A stretch of DNA of 64,000 bases from Mycobacterium sp. SMC-4. Its GTDB lineage: Bacteria > Actinomycetota > Actinomycetes > Mycobacteriales > Mycobacteriaceae. The position numbers were made by a program, and so were the translations under genes. How positions within the stretch are numbered: the stretch's first letter is position 1; each line of letters starts with the position of its first letter. Below the pieces are notes generated by a model, which saw nothing but the letters and a program-made list of their open reading frames with translations, searched no databases and was not told where the DNA came from. Of the stretch, positions 9,256 through 19,232 are shown piece by piece. The stretch covers positions 62,001-126,000 of the forward strand of contig NZ_CP079869.1 of the NCBI RefSeq assembly GCF_025263265.1. The letters are read 5' to 3'.

Positions 9256-11543
9256 CGACCAGGAAGTTCACCCCGATCATGAAGCGGGGCCCACGCCTGA
9301 CGCCAGGTGAGATCAACGTGACGCCCCCCGACGACCTGGGTATCGACATTCCGCCGTCAGGTATGCAGAAGGCGCTGCCGTGGGTATTGGGCGGGTGCAT
9401 GCTCGGGATGATCGCCATCATGATGTTCAGTGGTATACGCCAACTTTCGCCGTACATGCTGATGATGCCGCTGATGATGGTGATGGCCGCGGTCGGCCTG
9501 ATGGCCAGCGGTGGAACCGGCGGCAAGAAGGTGCCCGAGATCAATGCCGACCGTAAGGAGTACCTGCGGTACCTGGCTAATCTACGTACCCGGGTGACGT
9601 CGTCGGCAGCAGCGCAGGTGACGTTCTTCAACTACCATGCGCCACACCCCGAGGACCTGCTGTCGATCATCGGGACTCACCGGCAGTGGTCGCGAGCGGC
9701 CAACGCGGACTTCTATGCCGCGGCCCGTATCGGCTTGGGATCCGAGCCGGCGGTCGATCGCCTGCTCAAGCCCGCCGTCGGCGGGGACCTGGCTGGGCCG
9801 TCCGGTGCGCCCCAACCGCATCTGGAACCCGTGAGCCACATGTGGGTGACCAAGTTCTTGCGCACCCACGGATTGATCCACGACTGCCCGAAACTGGTTC
9901 AGCTACGTACATTCCCGACAATCGCCCTGGGTGGCGATGTCGACGGCGCTGCTGCGCTGCTGCGCGCCATGGTCTGCCACCTGGCAGTCTTCCATCCCCC
10001 AGACCTACTCCAGATCCGCGTGCTGACCGACGACCCGGAGGATCCGAACTGGGCCTGGTTGAAATGGTTGCCCCACACCCAGCACCCGTCCGACGTCGAC
10101 GCTTCCGGCCCGACTCGGATGGTGTTCACCCGGCCCGACGGACTGAGCGATCTGGCGGCCCGCGGTCCGCACACCGCCGATGCCACGCCGAGTGGCGCCT
10201 ACGTTGTGGTCGTGGACCTCACCGGCGGTAGAGCGGGCTTCCCGATCGACGGCCGGGCCGGTGTCACCGTCTTGACCCTCGGTAACCACCGCTCGTCGTA
10301 TCGTATTCGCGTCGACGCGGACGGGACGGCTGACGACAAGCTACCCAACCAGTCGTTTCGTCTGGTGGCCAATCGGGTGGATGCGATGACACCTGGCCAG
10401 GCCGAGCGGATCGCCCGCAAGCTGGCCGGTTGGTCGATCACCGGGACGATCATCGACAAGAGCACCCGCGTACAGAAGAAAGTCGCCACCGAGTGGCACG
10501 AGATCGTCGGCGCCCAATCGGTGGAGGAGGTGACGCCTGCGCGGTGGCGGATGTTCGCTGACACTGACCGCGACCGGCTTCGCATTCCGTTCGGCCACGA
10601 GCTCAAGACCGGCGATGTGATGTATCTCGACATCAAAGAGGGTGCGGAGTTCGGCGCCGGTCCGCACGGCATGCTGATCGGTACCACCGGCTCTGGCAAG
10701 TCGGAGTTCCTCCGTACGCTGATCCTTTCGCTGGCCGCGACGCACCATCCTGACCAGGTCAACCTACTGCTGACCGACTTCAAGGGCGGATCGACTTTCC
10801 TTGGTATGGAGAAACTTCCGCACACCGCTGCAGTGGTGACCAACATGGAGGAGGAGGCCGAGCTCGTCAGCCGGATGGCGGAGGTGCTCTCCGGCGAACT
10901 CGACCGCCGCCAATCCATCCTTCGGCAAGCCGGCATGCAGGTCGGAGCAGCAGGTGCGCTCTCCGGCGTCGCGGAGTACGAGAAGTACCGCGAACGCGGA
11001 GCCGACCTGGCCGCGCTGCCCACGCTGTTCGTCGTGGTCGACGAGTTCGCCGAGTTACTGCAGAACCATCCCGACTTCATCGGCCTGTTCGACCGGATCT
11101 GTCGGGTGGGCAGATCACTGCGTGTGCACTTGTTGCTGGCCACGCAGTCACTGAATACCGGCGGCACCCGTATCGACAAACTCGAGCCGAACTTGACCTA
11201 CCGTATTGCGTTGCGTACCACCAGCTCTGCGGAGTCCAAGGCGGTGATCGGCACACCGGAAGCCCAGTACATCTCCAACAAGGAGAGTGGGGTCGGCTTC
11301 CTGCGGGTGGGCATGGAGGATCCGGTGAAGTTCCAGAGCGTATACACCGGCAACGCCTACGCACCGTCCGTCCTGGACCTCGGTGACGACGATGCCCCCG
11401 GCAAGCATGCCGACAGGTCTATCCGCATCCACCGCTTCACCGCGGCGCCGATCACCGACGAGCGCTTGCGCGAGGAGAAGATGGGCACCGACGAGCGCTT
11501 GCGCGAGGAGAAGACGACTCGCGATGTGGCGGTGACCCCATGA
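9252..11543 (+). CDS. eccCa1: EccCa1, FtsK/SpoIIIE-type ATPase, membrane half
   Basis: The product (763 residues from ATG 9252) has two N-terminal membrane helices (about 38-60 and 66-88, rich in Leu/Met). A degenerate DUF domain follows, then an FtsK-like ATPase with Walker [12 protein letters not shown] near residue 477 and Walker [13 protein letters not shown]. EccC is the motor and substrate receptor of ESX systems. In ESX-1 it is split into EccCa and EccCb, as here. I chose the start overlapping eccB1 (ATGA); the frame is open 50 codons further upstream inside eccB1. The C terminus carries a short tandem duplication (see the repeat feature). Confidence 0.96.
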   Translation: MTTRKFTPIMKRGPRLTPGEINVTPPDDLGIDIPPSGMQKALPWVLGGCMLGMIAIMMFSGIRQLSPYMLMMPLMMVMAAVGLMASGGTGGKKVPEINADRKEYLRYLANLRTRVTSSAAAQVTFFNYHAPHPEDLLSIIGTHRQWSRAANADFYAAARIGLGSEPAVDRLLKPAVGGDLAGPSGAPQPHLEPVSHMWVTKFLRTHGLIHDCPKLVQLRTFPTIALGGDVDGAAALLRAMVCHLAVFHPPDLLQIRVLTDDPEDPNWAWLKWLPHTQHPSDVDASGPTRMVFTRPDGLSDLAARGPHTADATPSGAYVVVVDLTGGRAGFPIDGRAGVTVLTLGNHRSSYRIRVDADGTADDKLPNQSFRLVANRVDAMTPGQAERIARKLAGWSITGTIIDKSTRVQKKVATEWHEIVGAQSVEEVTPARWRMFADTDRDRLRIPFGHELKTGDVMYLDIKEGAEFGAGPHGMLIGTTGSGKSEFLRTLILSLAATHHPDQVNLLLTDFKGGSTFLGMEKLPHTAAVVTNMEEEAELVSRMAEVLSGELDRRQSILRQAGMQVGAAGALSGVAEYEKYRERGADLAALPTLFVVVDEFAELLQNHPDFIGLFDRICRVGRSLRVHLLLATQSLNTGGTRIDKLEPNLTYRIALRTTSSAESKAVIGTPEAQYISNKESGVGFLRVGMEDPVKFQSVYTGNAYAPSVLDLGDDDAPGKHADRSIRIHRFTAAPITDERLREEKMGTDERLREEKTTRDVAVTP
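11454..11513 (+). repeat. Tandem 27-base repeat in the eccCa1 3' end
   Basis: The 27 bases at 11454-11480 recur exactly at 11487-11513, separated by six bases, so the repeat period is 33. They encode [20 protein letters not shown] at the very C terminus of EccCa1, close to where this half must meet EccCb1. Perfect identity at nucleotide level suggests a recent duplication by slippage. Confidence 0.85.
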
Positions 11544-13321
11544 GCATCGATACCGGGCAGAAGGTGTTGCGGGAAGTGGTGCTCGAACAACTGTCGACGA
11601 GCGAGAACCACGCGTATCGAATGTGGTTACCGCCGTTGGCCGACCCGACGCCGGTCAATGAACTCGTCGCCCGCGACTACGACCGGCGGCCGCTGCGCAT
11701 CGGTCTGGGTGTGATGGACGAGCCGCGGCGCCACCGCCAGGAGGTCTGGGGTATCGATGTGTCCACCGCGGCCGGCAACATCGCCATCGGTGGTGCGCCG
11801 CAAACCGGCAAGTCGACCTTCCTGCAGACGTTCATCCTCTCGGCGGCTGCGTCACACACCCCGCGGCAGATTCAGTTCTACTGCGTCGACATGGGCGGTG
11901 GCGGGTTGATGTACGTCGAAGACCTTCCGCATGTCGGCGGCGTCGCTACCCGCGCTGAGCCCGACCGCGTCAACCGCGTCATCGCAGAGGTGAAAGCGGT
12001 ACTGAGACAACGTGAGCAGACCTTCAAGCAGTACCGGGTCGGTTCTATGGCCGACTACCGACAATTGCGCGACGACGCTGCCCACCCGGCGTCCGCAGAC
12101 CCGTTCGGTGATGTGTTTCTCGTCGTCGACGGCTGGCCGGCGTTCGCGGCGGAGTTCCCTGATCTCGAGGCAACGGTCCAAGACATCGCGGGGCAGGGTT
12201 TGTCCTATGGCGTGCATGCCATGATCTCGACGCCGCGCTGGACGGAGCTCAAGGCCAGGATCCGGGACTACCTGGGCACCAAGGTGGAGTTCCGGCTGGG
12301 TGACGTCAACGAAACGCAGATCGACCGCATCACCCGTGAGATCCCGCTGAACCGGCCGGGCCGGGCGGTCTCGACGGAGAAGCACCACTTGATGATCGGG
12401 GTGCCGCGGATGGACGGGGTACACAGTGCCGAGGGACTCGTCCCCGCGCTGACCGCGGCGGTCCAGGAGATCGCCGGCCGCCACACCGACGAGGCACCGC
12501 CGGTTCGAGTGCTACCGAGCTGGATCCATCTGCAGCAGCTCGATCCGACTCCGCCCGGGCCCGAGTCGGACTACCGGACGCGGTGGACGGTTCCCGTCGG
12601 CGTGCGGGAGTCGGACTTGACCGTCGCCTACAACAACATGCACACCAGTCCGCATCAGCTGATCTTCGGGGCGCCCAAGTCGGGCAAGACCACGATCGCC
12701 GCCGCGGTCGCGCAGGCGATCTGCGCGCGCAACAGCCCCGAACAGGTCCGCTTCATGATTGCCGATTACCGGTCGGGTCTCCTCGAAGCCGTCCCCGACG
12801 GGCATCTGCTGGCGGCCGGTGCGATCAACCGCAACCACACGACCTTGGAGACGTCGATCAAGGCCCTGGCGATCAACCTGACCAAACGGTTACCGCCGGC
12901 CGACCTCACGCCGGCGCAATTGCGGGCGCGCTCGTGGTGGACCGGACCCGACATCGTGTTGTTGGTCGATGACTGGCACATGATCGTCGCCGCCGGGGGG
13001 ATGATGTCGCCGATGGCACCGCTGTCACCGTTGTTGCCCGCGGCCGCGGACATCGGACTGCACCTGATCGTGACGTGCCAGATGAGCCAGGCTCACCGCG
13101 CGACGATGGACAAGTTCGTCGGCGCTGCCTACGGTGCTGGGACCCCCACGCTGTTTCTCTCCGGCGAAAAACAGGATTTCCCGTCGCGCGAGATCGTCGT
13201 CAAGAAGAGGCCTCCTGGCCAGGCATTTTACGTCTGCCCGGACGGCAAGGAAGTCATTCAGGCGGCCTATGTCGATCCACCGTCAGAAGAAGTGTTCGTA
13301 GCACCCCCGGAAGGCGGTTAA
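11540..13321 (+). CDS. eccCb1: EccCb1, FtsK/SpoIIIE-type ATPase, soluble half
   Basis: The 593-residue cytosolic half of the ESX-1 motor has two ATPase domains. The first has [13 protein letters not shown] near residue 84 and [10 protein letters not shown] as Walker B. The second has [13 protein letters not shown] near residue 376 and [10 protein letters not shown]. EccCb1 is known to bind the C-terminal signal of EsxB/CFP-10 in its last domain. Length and order match M. tuberculosis. The start overlaps eccCa1 (ATGA). A gap of 146 bases follows, where a separate promoter for PE35-PPE68-esxBA could lie. Confidence 0.96.
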   Translation: MSIDTGQKVLREVVLEQLSTSENHAYRMWLPPLADPTPVNELVARDYDRRPLRIGLGVMDEPRRHRQEVWGIDVSTAAGNIAIGGAPQTGKSTFLQTFILSAAASHTPRQIQFYCVDMGGGGLMYVEDLPHVGGVATRAEPDRVNRVIAEVKAVLRQREQTFKQYRVGSMADYRQLRDDAAHPASADPFGDVFLVVDGWPAFAAEFPDLEATVQDIAGQGLSYGVHAMISTPRWTELKARIRDYLGTKVEFRLGDVNETQIDRITREIPLNRPGRAVSTEKHHLMIGVPRMDGVHSAEGLVPALTAAVQEIAGRHTDEAPPVRVLPSWIHLQQLDPTPPGPESDYRTRWTVPVGVRESDLTVAYNNMHTSPHQLIFGAPKSGKTTIAAAVAQAICARNSPEQVRFMIADYRSGLLEAVPDGHLLAAGAINRNHTTLETSIKALAINLTKRLPPADLTPAQLRARSWWTGPDIVLLVDDWHMIVAAGGMMSPMAPLSPLLPAAADIGLHLIVTCQMSQAHRATMDKFVGAAYGAGTPTLFLSGEKQDFPSREIVVKKRPPGQAFYVCPDGKEVIQAAYVDPPSEEVFVAPPEGG

Positions 13322-13467
13322 GATGGCATTCTGGCGGTTCTAGCAAAGTCGCAGAACATGCCTGGAACATTTGAGTCGGGGGATTCAAACAGCAACCACC
13401 GGCCATTGGCGCGCGCCGATCGGCAGACCGGCGCCTGGATTCGTGAACGAGTGGCAGGAGTCAGCAA

Positions 13468-13764
13468 ATGCAACCGTTGAGTCATAACGCCGGCGCTGCA
13501 GGTATCGGGGGTCAGGTCGCCGCCAATGGTGCCCGTGGGCTGGCAGCGGGTACGGCAGCGACCGCTGAAGTCAGCGCGCTGGCCCCGGCCGGAGCCGACG
13601 AGGTGTCGGTGATGGCTGCTGCGGCCTTCATGGCCGAGGGAGTCCAGACCTTGGGAATCAACGCGTTGGCCCAGGAGGAACTGGCCCGGGCGGGTGCCAC
13701 CGTCATCGAGATTGCCGGCATCTATCAGGCCGTCGACGGAGAAAACGGCGCCACTCTGGCGTGA
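13468..13764 (+). CDS. PE35: PE35, PE-family ESX-1 substrate
   Basis: The 98-residue protein has the two-helix PE fold with the conserved stretch APAGADEVSVMAAAAF and ends with the YxxxD export signal Y86-Q-A-V-D90 and a short tail. It lacks the literal Pro-Glu near the N terminus, as I recall PE35 also does. It pairs with the PPE68 product encoded 30 bases downstream and is chaperoned by EspG1. The ribosome site GCAGGAG lies eight bases before the ATG. The promoter is probably in 13322-13467, an intergenic stretch with a relatively A/T-rich centre. Confidence 0.93.
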   Translation: MQPLSHNAGAAGIGGQVAANGARGLAAGTAATAEVSALAPAGADEVSVMAAAAFMAEGVQTLGINALAQEELARAGATVIEIAGIYQAVDGENGATLA

Positions 13765-13794
13765 GCCGGAGAGCCGACTGAACGGTAGCTGCCC

Positions 13795-15108
13795 ATGGCT
13801 GTGCCTACGATTCCGATCCCGCCCATCTGGGGAGCGTTTCCTCCTGAGGTGAACACCTCCCGCCTGATGGCCGGAGCTGGGCCCGCTCCCATGTTGCAGG
13901 CTGCTGCGGGGTGGGAGGCGTTCGCGATCTCGTTGGAAACCCAAGCCGACGAATTGGCCGCGAGCTTGGCGTCGTTGGCGCAGATGTGGCAGGGCATGGG
14001 AAGTGAACGGGCGATCACCGCAGCGATGCCGATGGTGGTGTGGCTGCGGATGTTATCGCTGCAGGCTCACAAGCGGGCGATGCAGGCTTCGGCGCAGGCC
14101 ACCGCTTATTCCACGGCGATGGCAACCACTCCACCGCTGGTCGAGATCGAACTCAACCACATCACACACGCGGTGTTGGAGGCCACCAATTTCCTTGGTG
14201 TCAACGCCATCCCCATCGGACTGAATGAAGCCGACTACGTGCGGATGTGGGATCAGGCTGCTGCGGTGATGGGCCTTTACGAGTCCGAAACGATGGTCAA
14301 CGCGACCTTCGAGCCGGTGGCCATGCCCAAGCCGATCGTCCTCCCGGGGGCCGCCGAGGCAACCCTGGCCAGTGGGATGGCCGGGGCGGCCCCGTTGATG
14401 GGTGGTGCCGCGGTGCGTAACGCGGTGTTCGCACAGGTCAGCGGACAGGGCAAAGCCGACGAGGCCAACCTGAAGGCCGGTCGCGCCGAGCAGGCTGCCG
14501 CGCAGGCGGCCAATCAAGGTCGCACGCACAGCGATCCGGGCCGAGGCCCGCTTCAGGACCCTTCTCAGGGAATGCAGATGGGTATGCAGATGGCCTCACA
14601 GCTGGGATCCACCCTCGGTCAGTTACCCCAGCAGATGATGCAAGGTGTCACGCAGCCATTCCAGCAACTGACACAACCGCTGCAGCAGGTGTCCTCGATG
14701 TTTGGCCAGATGGGCACCATGATGGGTGGTGACCGAGGTGCACAGGTCGGAATGCTGGGTGCGACACCATTTTCCAACCACCCGGCAATCGGCGGCAACG
14801 GTGCTGCAGCCGGCGCCGGACTGGTTCGGGCCGCGTCGCTTCCCGGGGCCGGTGGTACGTCTGCCCGCACGCCGCTGATGTCCAACCTGCTCGGTACGCC
14901 GGGCATGAATCCGGTGTCTGTGGGCGTCGGTGCGGCGGCGGCCGGAGCCGGCGCGGCGGGGCTCGCGCCGGTGGCCGCTGGCGGCGGCATGGGTGGCCCG
15001 ATGGGCATGATGGGCCAGCGGGGCCAGGCCGGCGGTCACCGCTCCGGACTGAACGCTCCGGCCCCGTTGGCGCACGACCTCAGTGAGGACGAAGAAGACG
15101 ACTGGTAG
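13795..15108 (+). CDS. PPE68: PPE68, PPE-family ESX-1 protein
   Basis: The 437-residue protein has an N-terminal PPE domain (IPPIWGAFPPEVNTSRLMAG). It includes the helical hairpin and the WQGMGSERA turn, which is the WxG-like element. A Gln/Met/Gly-rich linker follows (MQMGMQMASQLGSTLGQL). The tail ends DLSEDEEDDW, which resembles the acidic end of M. tuberculosis PPE68. It forms the PE35-PPE68 dimer, which is cell-envelope associated and affects ESX-1 secretion. It sits between PE35 and esxB, 90 bases before the latter. Confidence 0.94.
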   Translation: MAVPTIPIPPIWGAFPPEVNTSRLMAGAGPAPMLQAAAGWEAFAISLETQADELAASLASLAQMWQGMGSERAITAAMPMVVWLRMLSLQAHKRAMQASAQATAYSTAMATTPPLVEIELNHITHAVLEATNFLGVNAIPIGLNEADYVRMWDQAAAVMGLYESETMVNATFEPVAMPKPIVLPGAAEATLASGMAGAAPLMGGAAVRNAVFAQVSGQGKADEANLKAGRAEQAAAQAANQGRTHSDPGRGPLQDPSQGMQMGMQMASQLGSTLGQLPQQMMQGVTQPFQQLTQPLQQVSSMFGQMGTMMGGDRGAQVGMLGATPFSNHPAIGGNGAAAGAGLVRAASLPGAGGTSARTPLMSNLLGTPGMNPVSVGVGAAAAGAGAAGLAPVAAGGGMGGPMGMMGQRGQAGGHRSGLNAPAPLAHDLSEDEEDDW

Positions 15109-15198
15109 GTCGTCGCACATACAAAGACTTGCCGGCCGCCTGGGTCGGGGAGCTCGTCGAGCAGACGAGAGCACAGGTAACCAAAGAGAGGGTCAGCA

Positions 15199-15501
15199 AT
15201 GGGATTGGTGAATGCGGATACCCCGCAGTTGATGGCGGAGGCGGCAAATTTCGACCGCATCTGCGGCGAGCTGGCTACCGTCCTCGCCCAGGTCGAGTCG
15301 ACGGCCGCGGGTCTGCAAGCCAGTATGAACAGTGAAGGTGCCGGCGCTGCGGCGCAGGCGGCGTTGATTCGCTTCAATGAGGCCGCCGGGCAGCAGATCC
15401 GTCTGCTGGAGGACATCTCGCAGAACATCAACATCAGCGGGCAGTCGTATCAGAACACCGATGCGCAGAACGCTGACGAACTCGCAAACCAGATGCTCTG
15501 A
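15199..15501 (+). CDS. esxB: EsxB (CFP-10)-like ESX-1 substrate
   Basis: The 100-residue helical hairpin protein matches CFP-10 in VESTAAGLQ and AAQAALIRFNEAA. It has the C-terminal export signal Y84-Q-N-T-D88 and a hydrophobic end (ELANQML) of the kind EccCb1 recognises. The usual Trp-x-Gly turn between the helices is absent: residues 43-45 are Met-Asn-Ser. It should form a 1:1 dimer with EsxA, encoded 29 bases downstream. A GAGAGGG ribosome site precedes the ATG. Confidence 0.94.
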   Translation: MGLVNADTPQLMAEAANFDRICGELATVLAQVESTAAGLQASMNSEGAGAAAQAALIRFNEAAGQQIRLLEDISQNINISGQSYQNTDAQNADELANQML

Positions 15502-15530
15502 CCGAGACCACAAAGACGAGGAGAACTGAC

Positions 15531-15818
15531 ATGGGACTTATCGAATACAACTTTGCCGGAATCGAAAGCGGTGCAGGCGAATTGCAGGCCGCAGTGCAGC
15601 GCACCCTGGGCCTGCTCGAAGAGGGACAGGGCTCACTGGCTCGGCTGCAGGCTGCCTGGATGGGCGAGGGCTCGATGTCCTATCAGGCTGTGCAGCAGCG
15701 CTGGGACAACAACTCCATGGAGATCAACCAGGCCTTGCAGAGCCTCGGCCACGCGGTGAGCAATTCGGGTCAGAACATGGGAACCACCGAGAACGGTGTG
15801 ATCGGAACCTTCACATAA
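15531..15818 (+). CDS. esxA: EsxA (ESAT-6)-like ESX-1 substrate
   Basis: The 95-residue protein shows the ESAT-6 pattern: YNFAGIESGAGELQ, the intact WxG turn W43-M-G45 (QAAWMGEGS), YQAVQQRWD and ALQSLGHAVSNSGQ. The 95-residue length is exact for the family. In virulent species EsxA is linked to phagosomal membrane disruption; in M. smegmatis-like species ESX-1 is linked to distributive conjugation. AGGAG precedes the start by about eight bases. A strong hairpin follows the stop (see terminator). Confidence 0.96.
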   Translation: MGLIEYNFAGIESGAGELQAAVQRTLGLLEEGQGSLARLQAAWMGEGSMSYQAVQQRWDNNSMEINQALQSLGHAVSNSGQNMGTTENGVIGTFT

Positions 15819-15833
15819 GCGCAATCGTGCACG

Positions 15834-15873
15834 CCGGTGGGTGATCGACCGACACTGAATGATCGCCCACCGG
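15834..15873. terminator. Hairpin between esxA and espI
   Basis: The arms 15834-15846 (CCGGTGGGTGATC) and 15861-15873 pair over 13 positions with a single U-G wobble around a 14-base loop. It lies 15 bases after the esxA stop and about 40 bases before espI. There is no T-tract. It could lower transcription into espI-eccD1 or protect the 3' end of the esxB-esxA message. Confidence 0.55.
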
Positions 15874-15912
15874 GTGTGCCTGAGCCCACGACAACAACCT
15901 TGAGAGGTGCAC

Positions 15913-17289
15913 ATGTCGGCCGACTATGACCGGCTTTTCCACTCCCCGGATGCGCTGCGCACCGTCGATGAGGACCCGGATCGGGAGACACCACCGATTG
16001 GTCGGGATGTGTCGCCGCCACAAGGTGGCGTCCACCGCACCGACGCGCCGGCCCCCATTCCCGCCGTTCCCCTCAACCCCCAGGCCGCCGCGGCACCACC
16101 GCCTCGCCAGACTGAGGTGACCGCGCAGATTCCGCTCACCCAGGCGCCGATTCCGCAACCGTTGCCCGACAACGGGTTGATGCGCATACCGCAGTCACAA
16201 AGTCAGACGGGGGCCCGGCATGAGGCGGCACGTCCCGCTCCTGCGCCGGCACCGCGGCAGGCTTCCGCGCCGCCGCCCAGCCAGCATTTCGCCGACGTGC
16301 CAGCGGAGCGCCGGCCGGCAGTTGCGCAACCGCCGACATCGGCGGCAGCGATGGGTAACCACCGCGCGATCGACGCCTTGTCGCATGTCGGCGTGCGCTC
16401 AGCGGTGAAGTTGCCCCCGCAACGCGGGTGGCGGCACTGGCTTTACCTGCTGACCCGCGTCAACCTTGGGCTGTCGCCCGATGAGATGTACGAGATGGAG
16501 CTCCACACCAGAATTCGCCGCAACGCCCGCGATTCGTACCAGATCGGAGTGTTCGGCCTCAAGGGTGGCGTGGGCAAGACCGCTGTGACCGTTGCCTTGG
16601 GCTCTGCGTTGAGCAGCATCCGCGGTGACCGCATTCTGGCCATCGACGCCGACCCGGACGGTGGTAACCTCGCCGATCGGGCGGGTCGGCAGTCCGCGGC
16701 GACCATCGCCGATCTACTGTCGGACAAGGAACTGCACCGCTACAACGATATTCGTGCCTACACCAGTATGAACAGCGCCAATCTCGAGGTGCTGTCCTCC
16801 GAGGAATACAGTGCAGCCCGTCGTGAGTTCAATGACGAGGACTGGCGGTCTGCGACCGAAATCGTTTCGCGCTACTACAATCTGGTTCTTGCCGACTGCG
16901 GGGCGGGACTTTTTCAGCCAGGGGCCCGCGGTGTGCTGTCCACGGTGTCCGGGCTGGTGATCGTGGCCAGCGCGTCCATCGATGGCGCGCGCCAAGCTGC
17001 CATCACGATGGACTGGTTGCGGCAGAACGGATATCAAGATCTCCTGGGCCGATCCTGCGTCGTGATCAACCACGTGGTGCCCGGTAAGCCGAACATCGAC
17101 GTCGAGGATCTGGTGCAGCAATTCGAGCGGCATGTTGCACCGGGACGTGTCGTCGTCCTGCCCTACGACAAGCACATTGCTTCGGGCACCGAGATCCAAC
17201 TCGGGTTGCTGAACAAAGCTTTCGAGCGCAGGGTCGTCGAGTTGGCTGCCGCGCTGTCTGACGACTTCGACAGGATCGAACGGCGTTGA
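15913..17289 (+). CDS. espI: EspI, ParA-like ATPase associated with ESX-1
   Basis: The product (458 residues from ATG 15913) has a Pro/Ala-rich, probably disordered N-terminal half (to about residue 150). A ParA/MinD-like domain follows with the deviant Walker A GLKGGVGKT near residues 215-224 and the DADPDGGNLADRAG segment. M. tuberculosis EspI is about 200 residues longer, mainly in the Pro-rich part. EspI is reported to dampen ESX-1 secretion when ATP is low. GAGAGG sits five bases before the ATG; a GTG six bases upstream is an alternative. The stop overlaps the eccD1 start. Confidence 0.9.
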   Translation: MSADYDRLFHSPDALRTVDEDPDRETPPIGRDVSPPQGGVHRTDAPAPIPAVPLNPQAAAAPPPRQTEVTAQIPLTQAPIPQPLPDNGLMRIPQSQSQTGARHEAARPAPAPAPRQASAPPPSQHFADVPAERRPAVAQPPTSAAAMGNHRAIDALSHVGVRSAVKLPPQRGWRHWLYLLTRVNLGLSPDEMYEMELHTRIRRNARDSYQIGVFGLKGGVGKTAVTVALGSALSSIRGDRILAIDADPDGGNLADRAGRQSAATIADLLSDKELHRYNDIRAYTSMNSANLEVLSSEEYSAARREFNDEDWRSATEIVSRYYNLVLADCGAGLFQPGARGVLSTVSGLVIVASASIDGARQAAITMDWLRQNGYQDLLGRSCVVINHVVPGKPNIDVEDLVQQFERHVAPGRVVVLPYDKHIASGTEIQLGLLNKAFERRVVELAAALSDDFDRIERR

Positions 17290-18812
17290 CCTCGACAGCT
17301 GCGTCCCCGGCGTCGGCCGATGTCGCACCCGGCCGGCCGGCCACCACGCGGGTGACCATCCTGACGGGTCGGCGGATGACAGACCTGGTCTTGCCGTCCG
17401 CTGCGCCGATCGAGACATACGTCGACGAGACGGTGTCCGTGTTGGCCGACACGCTGTCTGACACGTCGGCAGAGGATCTGGCAGGGTTCGACTTCAAGGC
17501 ACAAGGAGTGTGGTCCTTCGCCCGGCCCGGAGCGCCGCCGATCAGACAGTCCGCCTCACTCGACGAAGTCGGGGTCGTGGACGGGTCGCTGTTGACGTTG
17601 GTTCCCGTCAGTCGCACCGAGCGGTACCGCCCCCTGGTCGAAGATGTCATCGATGCGATCGCGGTTCTCGACGAGGCACCGGAGTTCGACCGCCAGGCAT
17701 TGAACCGCTTCGTCGGCTGGATGCTGCCCTTTGCCGCGGCCACAGTGACCGTGGTCGCGGTGCTGTCGTGGGCCTCGGCGGGACAGCACTGGTGGTGGGC
17801 TGTTGGGTTGGGCGTCCTGGGGATGTGCCTACTGGCGGCAAGCCTGCGGGCGCAGAAGCGGTTTGATGATGTCGACATGGCGGAGAGCCTGTTGGTGTCC
17901 TCGCTGCTGACGCTGATCGGAGCGGTGACGCTGGCCATACCGTTGCCGCGAGGGGTGGACTCACTCGGAGCCCCACAAATCGCCGGTGCGGGGGCGCTGG
18001 TCCTGCTGATGGTGTTGGCGACGCGTGGTGGGCCGCGGCGACGAGCTGAGATCGCGGCGTTCTTGGCGATGCTGGCGCTGGCGGTGACGTGGGCGGCGAT
18101 CGCGTTCGGATACGGCTGGGGTGACTGGGTTCCCGCGGGGGCTATCGCGTTCGGCCTGATCGTCGTGACGAATGCAGCGAAGCTGACCGTTGCTGTGGCC
18201 CGAATCGCGCTGCCGCCTATTCCGGCACCTGGGGAAACGGTGTCCAACGACGAATTGCTCGATCCCGTCGTCACGCCTGACACGTCGGAGGAGTCCGAGA
18301 CGTGGCAGGCCATCATCGCATCGGTGCCGGATTCGGCCGCTCGGTTGACCGAGCGCAGTCGCCTCGCCAAGCGCCTGCTGATCGGATTCCTCACCTCCGG
18401 CGCGACTGTCCTCACCGTCGGCGCGGTTGCCGTTGTCGTGCAAGGACATTTCTTTCTGCACAGCATGATCATGGCCGGCCTGGTGACCCTGGTGTGCGGA
18501 TTCCGAGCCCGTCTCTATGCCGAGAGATGGTGTGCGTGGGCGCTGATGGCAGCCGCGGTAGCCATCCCTACGGGTGTGGCCGTGCGCCTGTGCCTGTGGT
18601 ATCCCGAGCGAGCCTGGCTGATTCTGGCGATCTACATAGTCGCGGCGCTGTGCGCGGTCATCGTCATCGGTGCCACCACCGGTATCCGACGGATATCACC
18701 GGTGACCAAACGGATCCTCGAACTGTTCGACGGCGCAGCGATCGCCGCAGTAATACCGATGCTGCTGTGGATCGCCGGCGTGTACGACCTCCTTCGCAAT
18801 CTGCGGTTCTGA
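17286..18812 (+). CDS. eccD1: EccD1, polytopic membrane subunit of ESX-1
   Basis: The 508-residue protein has an N-terminal ubiquitin-like cytosolic domain (TTRVTILTGRRMTDLVLP through SLLTLVPVSRTERYRPLVED). About eleven transmembrane helices follow, including the recognisable WVPAGAIAFGLIVVTNAAKL and GFRARLYAERWCAW. It ends with PMLLWIAGVYDLLRNLRF, nearly the family ending. EccD forms the core of the ESX inner-membrane pore. The likely start is a TTG overlapping the espI stop (TTGA), so it is coupled and weakly initiated. No ATG lies before the conserved region. Confidence 0.95.
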   Translation: MTSTAASPASADVAPGRPATTRVTILTGRRMTDLVLPSAAPIETYVDETVSVLADTLSDTSAEDLAGFDFKAQGVWSFARPGAPPIRQSASLDEVGVVDGSLLTLVPVSRTERYRPLVEDVIDAIAVLDEAPEFDRQALNRFVGWMLPFAAATVTVVAVLSWASAGQHWWWAVGLGVLGMCLLAASLRAQKRFDDVDMAESLLVSSLLTLIGAVTLAIPLPRGVDSLGAPQIAGAGALVLLMVLATRGGPRRRAEIAAFLAMLALAVTWAAIAFGYGWGDWVPAGAIAFGLIVVTNAAKLTVAVARIALPPIPAPGETVSNDELLDPVVTPDTSEESETWQAIIASVPDSAARLTERSRLAKRLLIGFLTSGATVLTVGAVAVVVQGHFFLHSMIMAGLVTLVCGFRARLYAERWCAWALMAAAVAIPTGVAVRLCLWYPERAWLILAIYIVAALCAVIVIGATTGIRRISPVTKRILELFDGAAIAAVIPMLLWIAGVYDLLRNLRF

Positions 18813-18818
18813 GATCGC

Positions 18819-19136
18819 ATGGCTGGAAAGTTGAGGGTCAACACCGACGAATTACGCACCGTCGGCGATACTTTCACCGCCGCCGGCGATCGTCTGGCAT
18901 CCAGCGACGTTGACCGGCTTCTCGGTGACGCGGCCGTGGGGGTCACGGCATTGCAGACCGCTGCCGCGTGCCGAAGCGCGCAGAACACCATGGCTGCAGA
19001 ACTGTCAGCGCTTGCCCGTGCCGCGCGCAGCTACGGGGACAAACTTCGTGACGCGGCCACGCAATATGAGCAGACCGACCACCGCTCGGGCGAACAGATT
19101 CGCAGAGTCGACATTCCGCCGCCGGTGCCGAGCTGA
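18819..19136 (+). CDS. EspC/EspJ-like small ESX-1 substrate
   Basis: This 105-residue helical protein (KLRVNTDELRTVGDTFTAAG) ends in the export signal Y83-E-Q-T-D87 with a short tail. The layout is that of the EspC family (about 100 residues). Position six bases after eccD1 is where M. tuberculosis has espJ, which is much longer (about 280 residues). Either this is a reduced EspJ or a distinct EspC-type protein in that slot. No espK follows: the next 96 bases to espL (19137-19232) hold no gene. Confidence 0.7.
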   Translation: MAGKLRVNTDELRTVGDTFTAAGDRLASSDVDRLLGDAAVGVTALQTAAACRSAQNTMAAELSALARAARSYGDKLRDAATQYEQTDHRSGEQIRRVDIPPPVPS

Positions 19137-19232
19137 GTTGAACACACCGTGGCTGCGGAAGCCGACGACGTCCTCAGGCCGTCGCGATCCCGCCCGGTGA
19201 CATCGGCCGAACGGGGCGCCACGCGGTAACCG

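Noticed and set aside
19137..19232. Remnant of espK between the EspJ-like gene and espL
   Set aside because: Only 96 bases remain and no espK-like sequence can be read in any frame.
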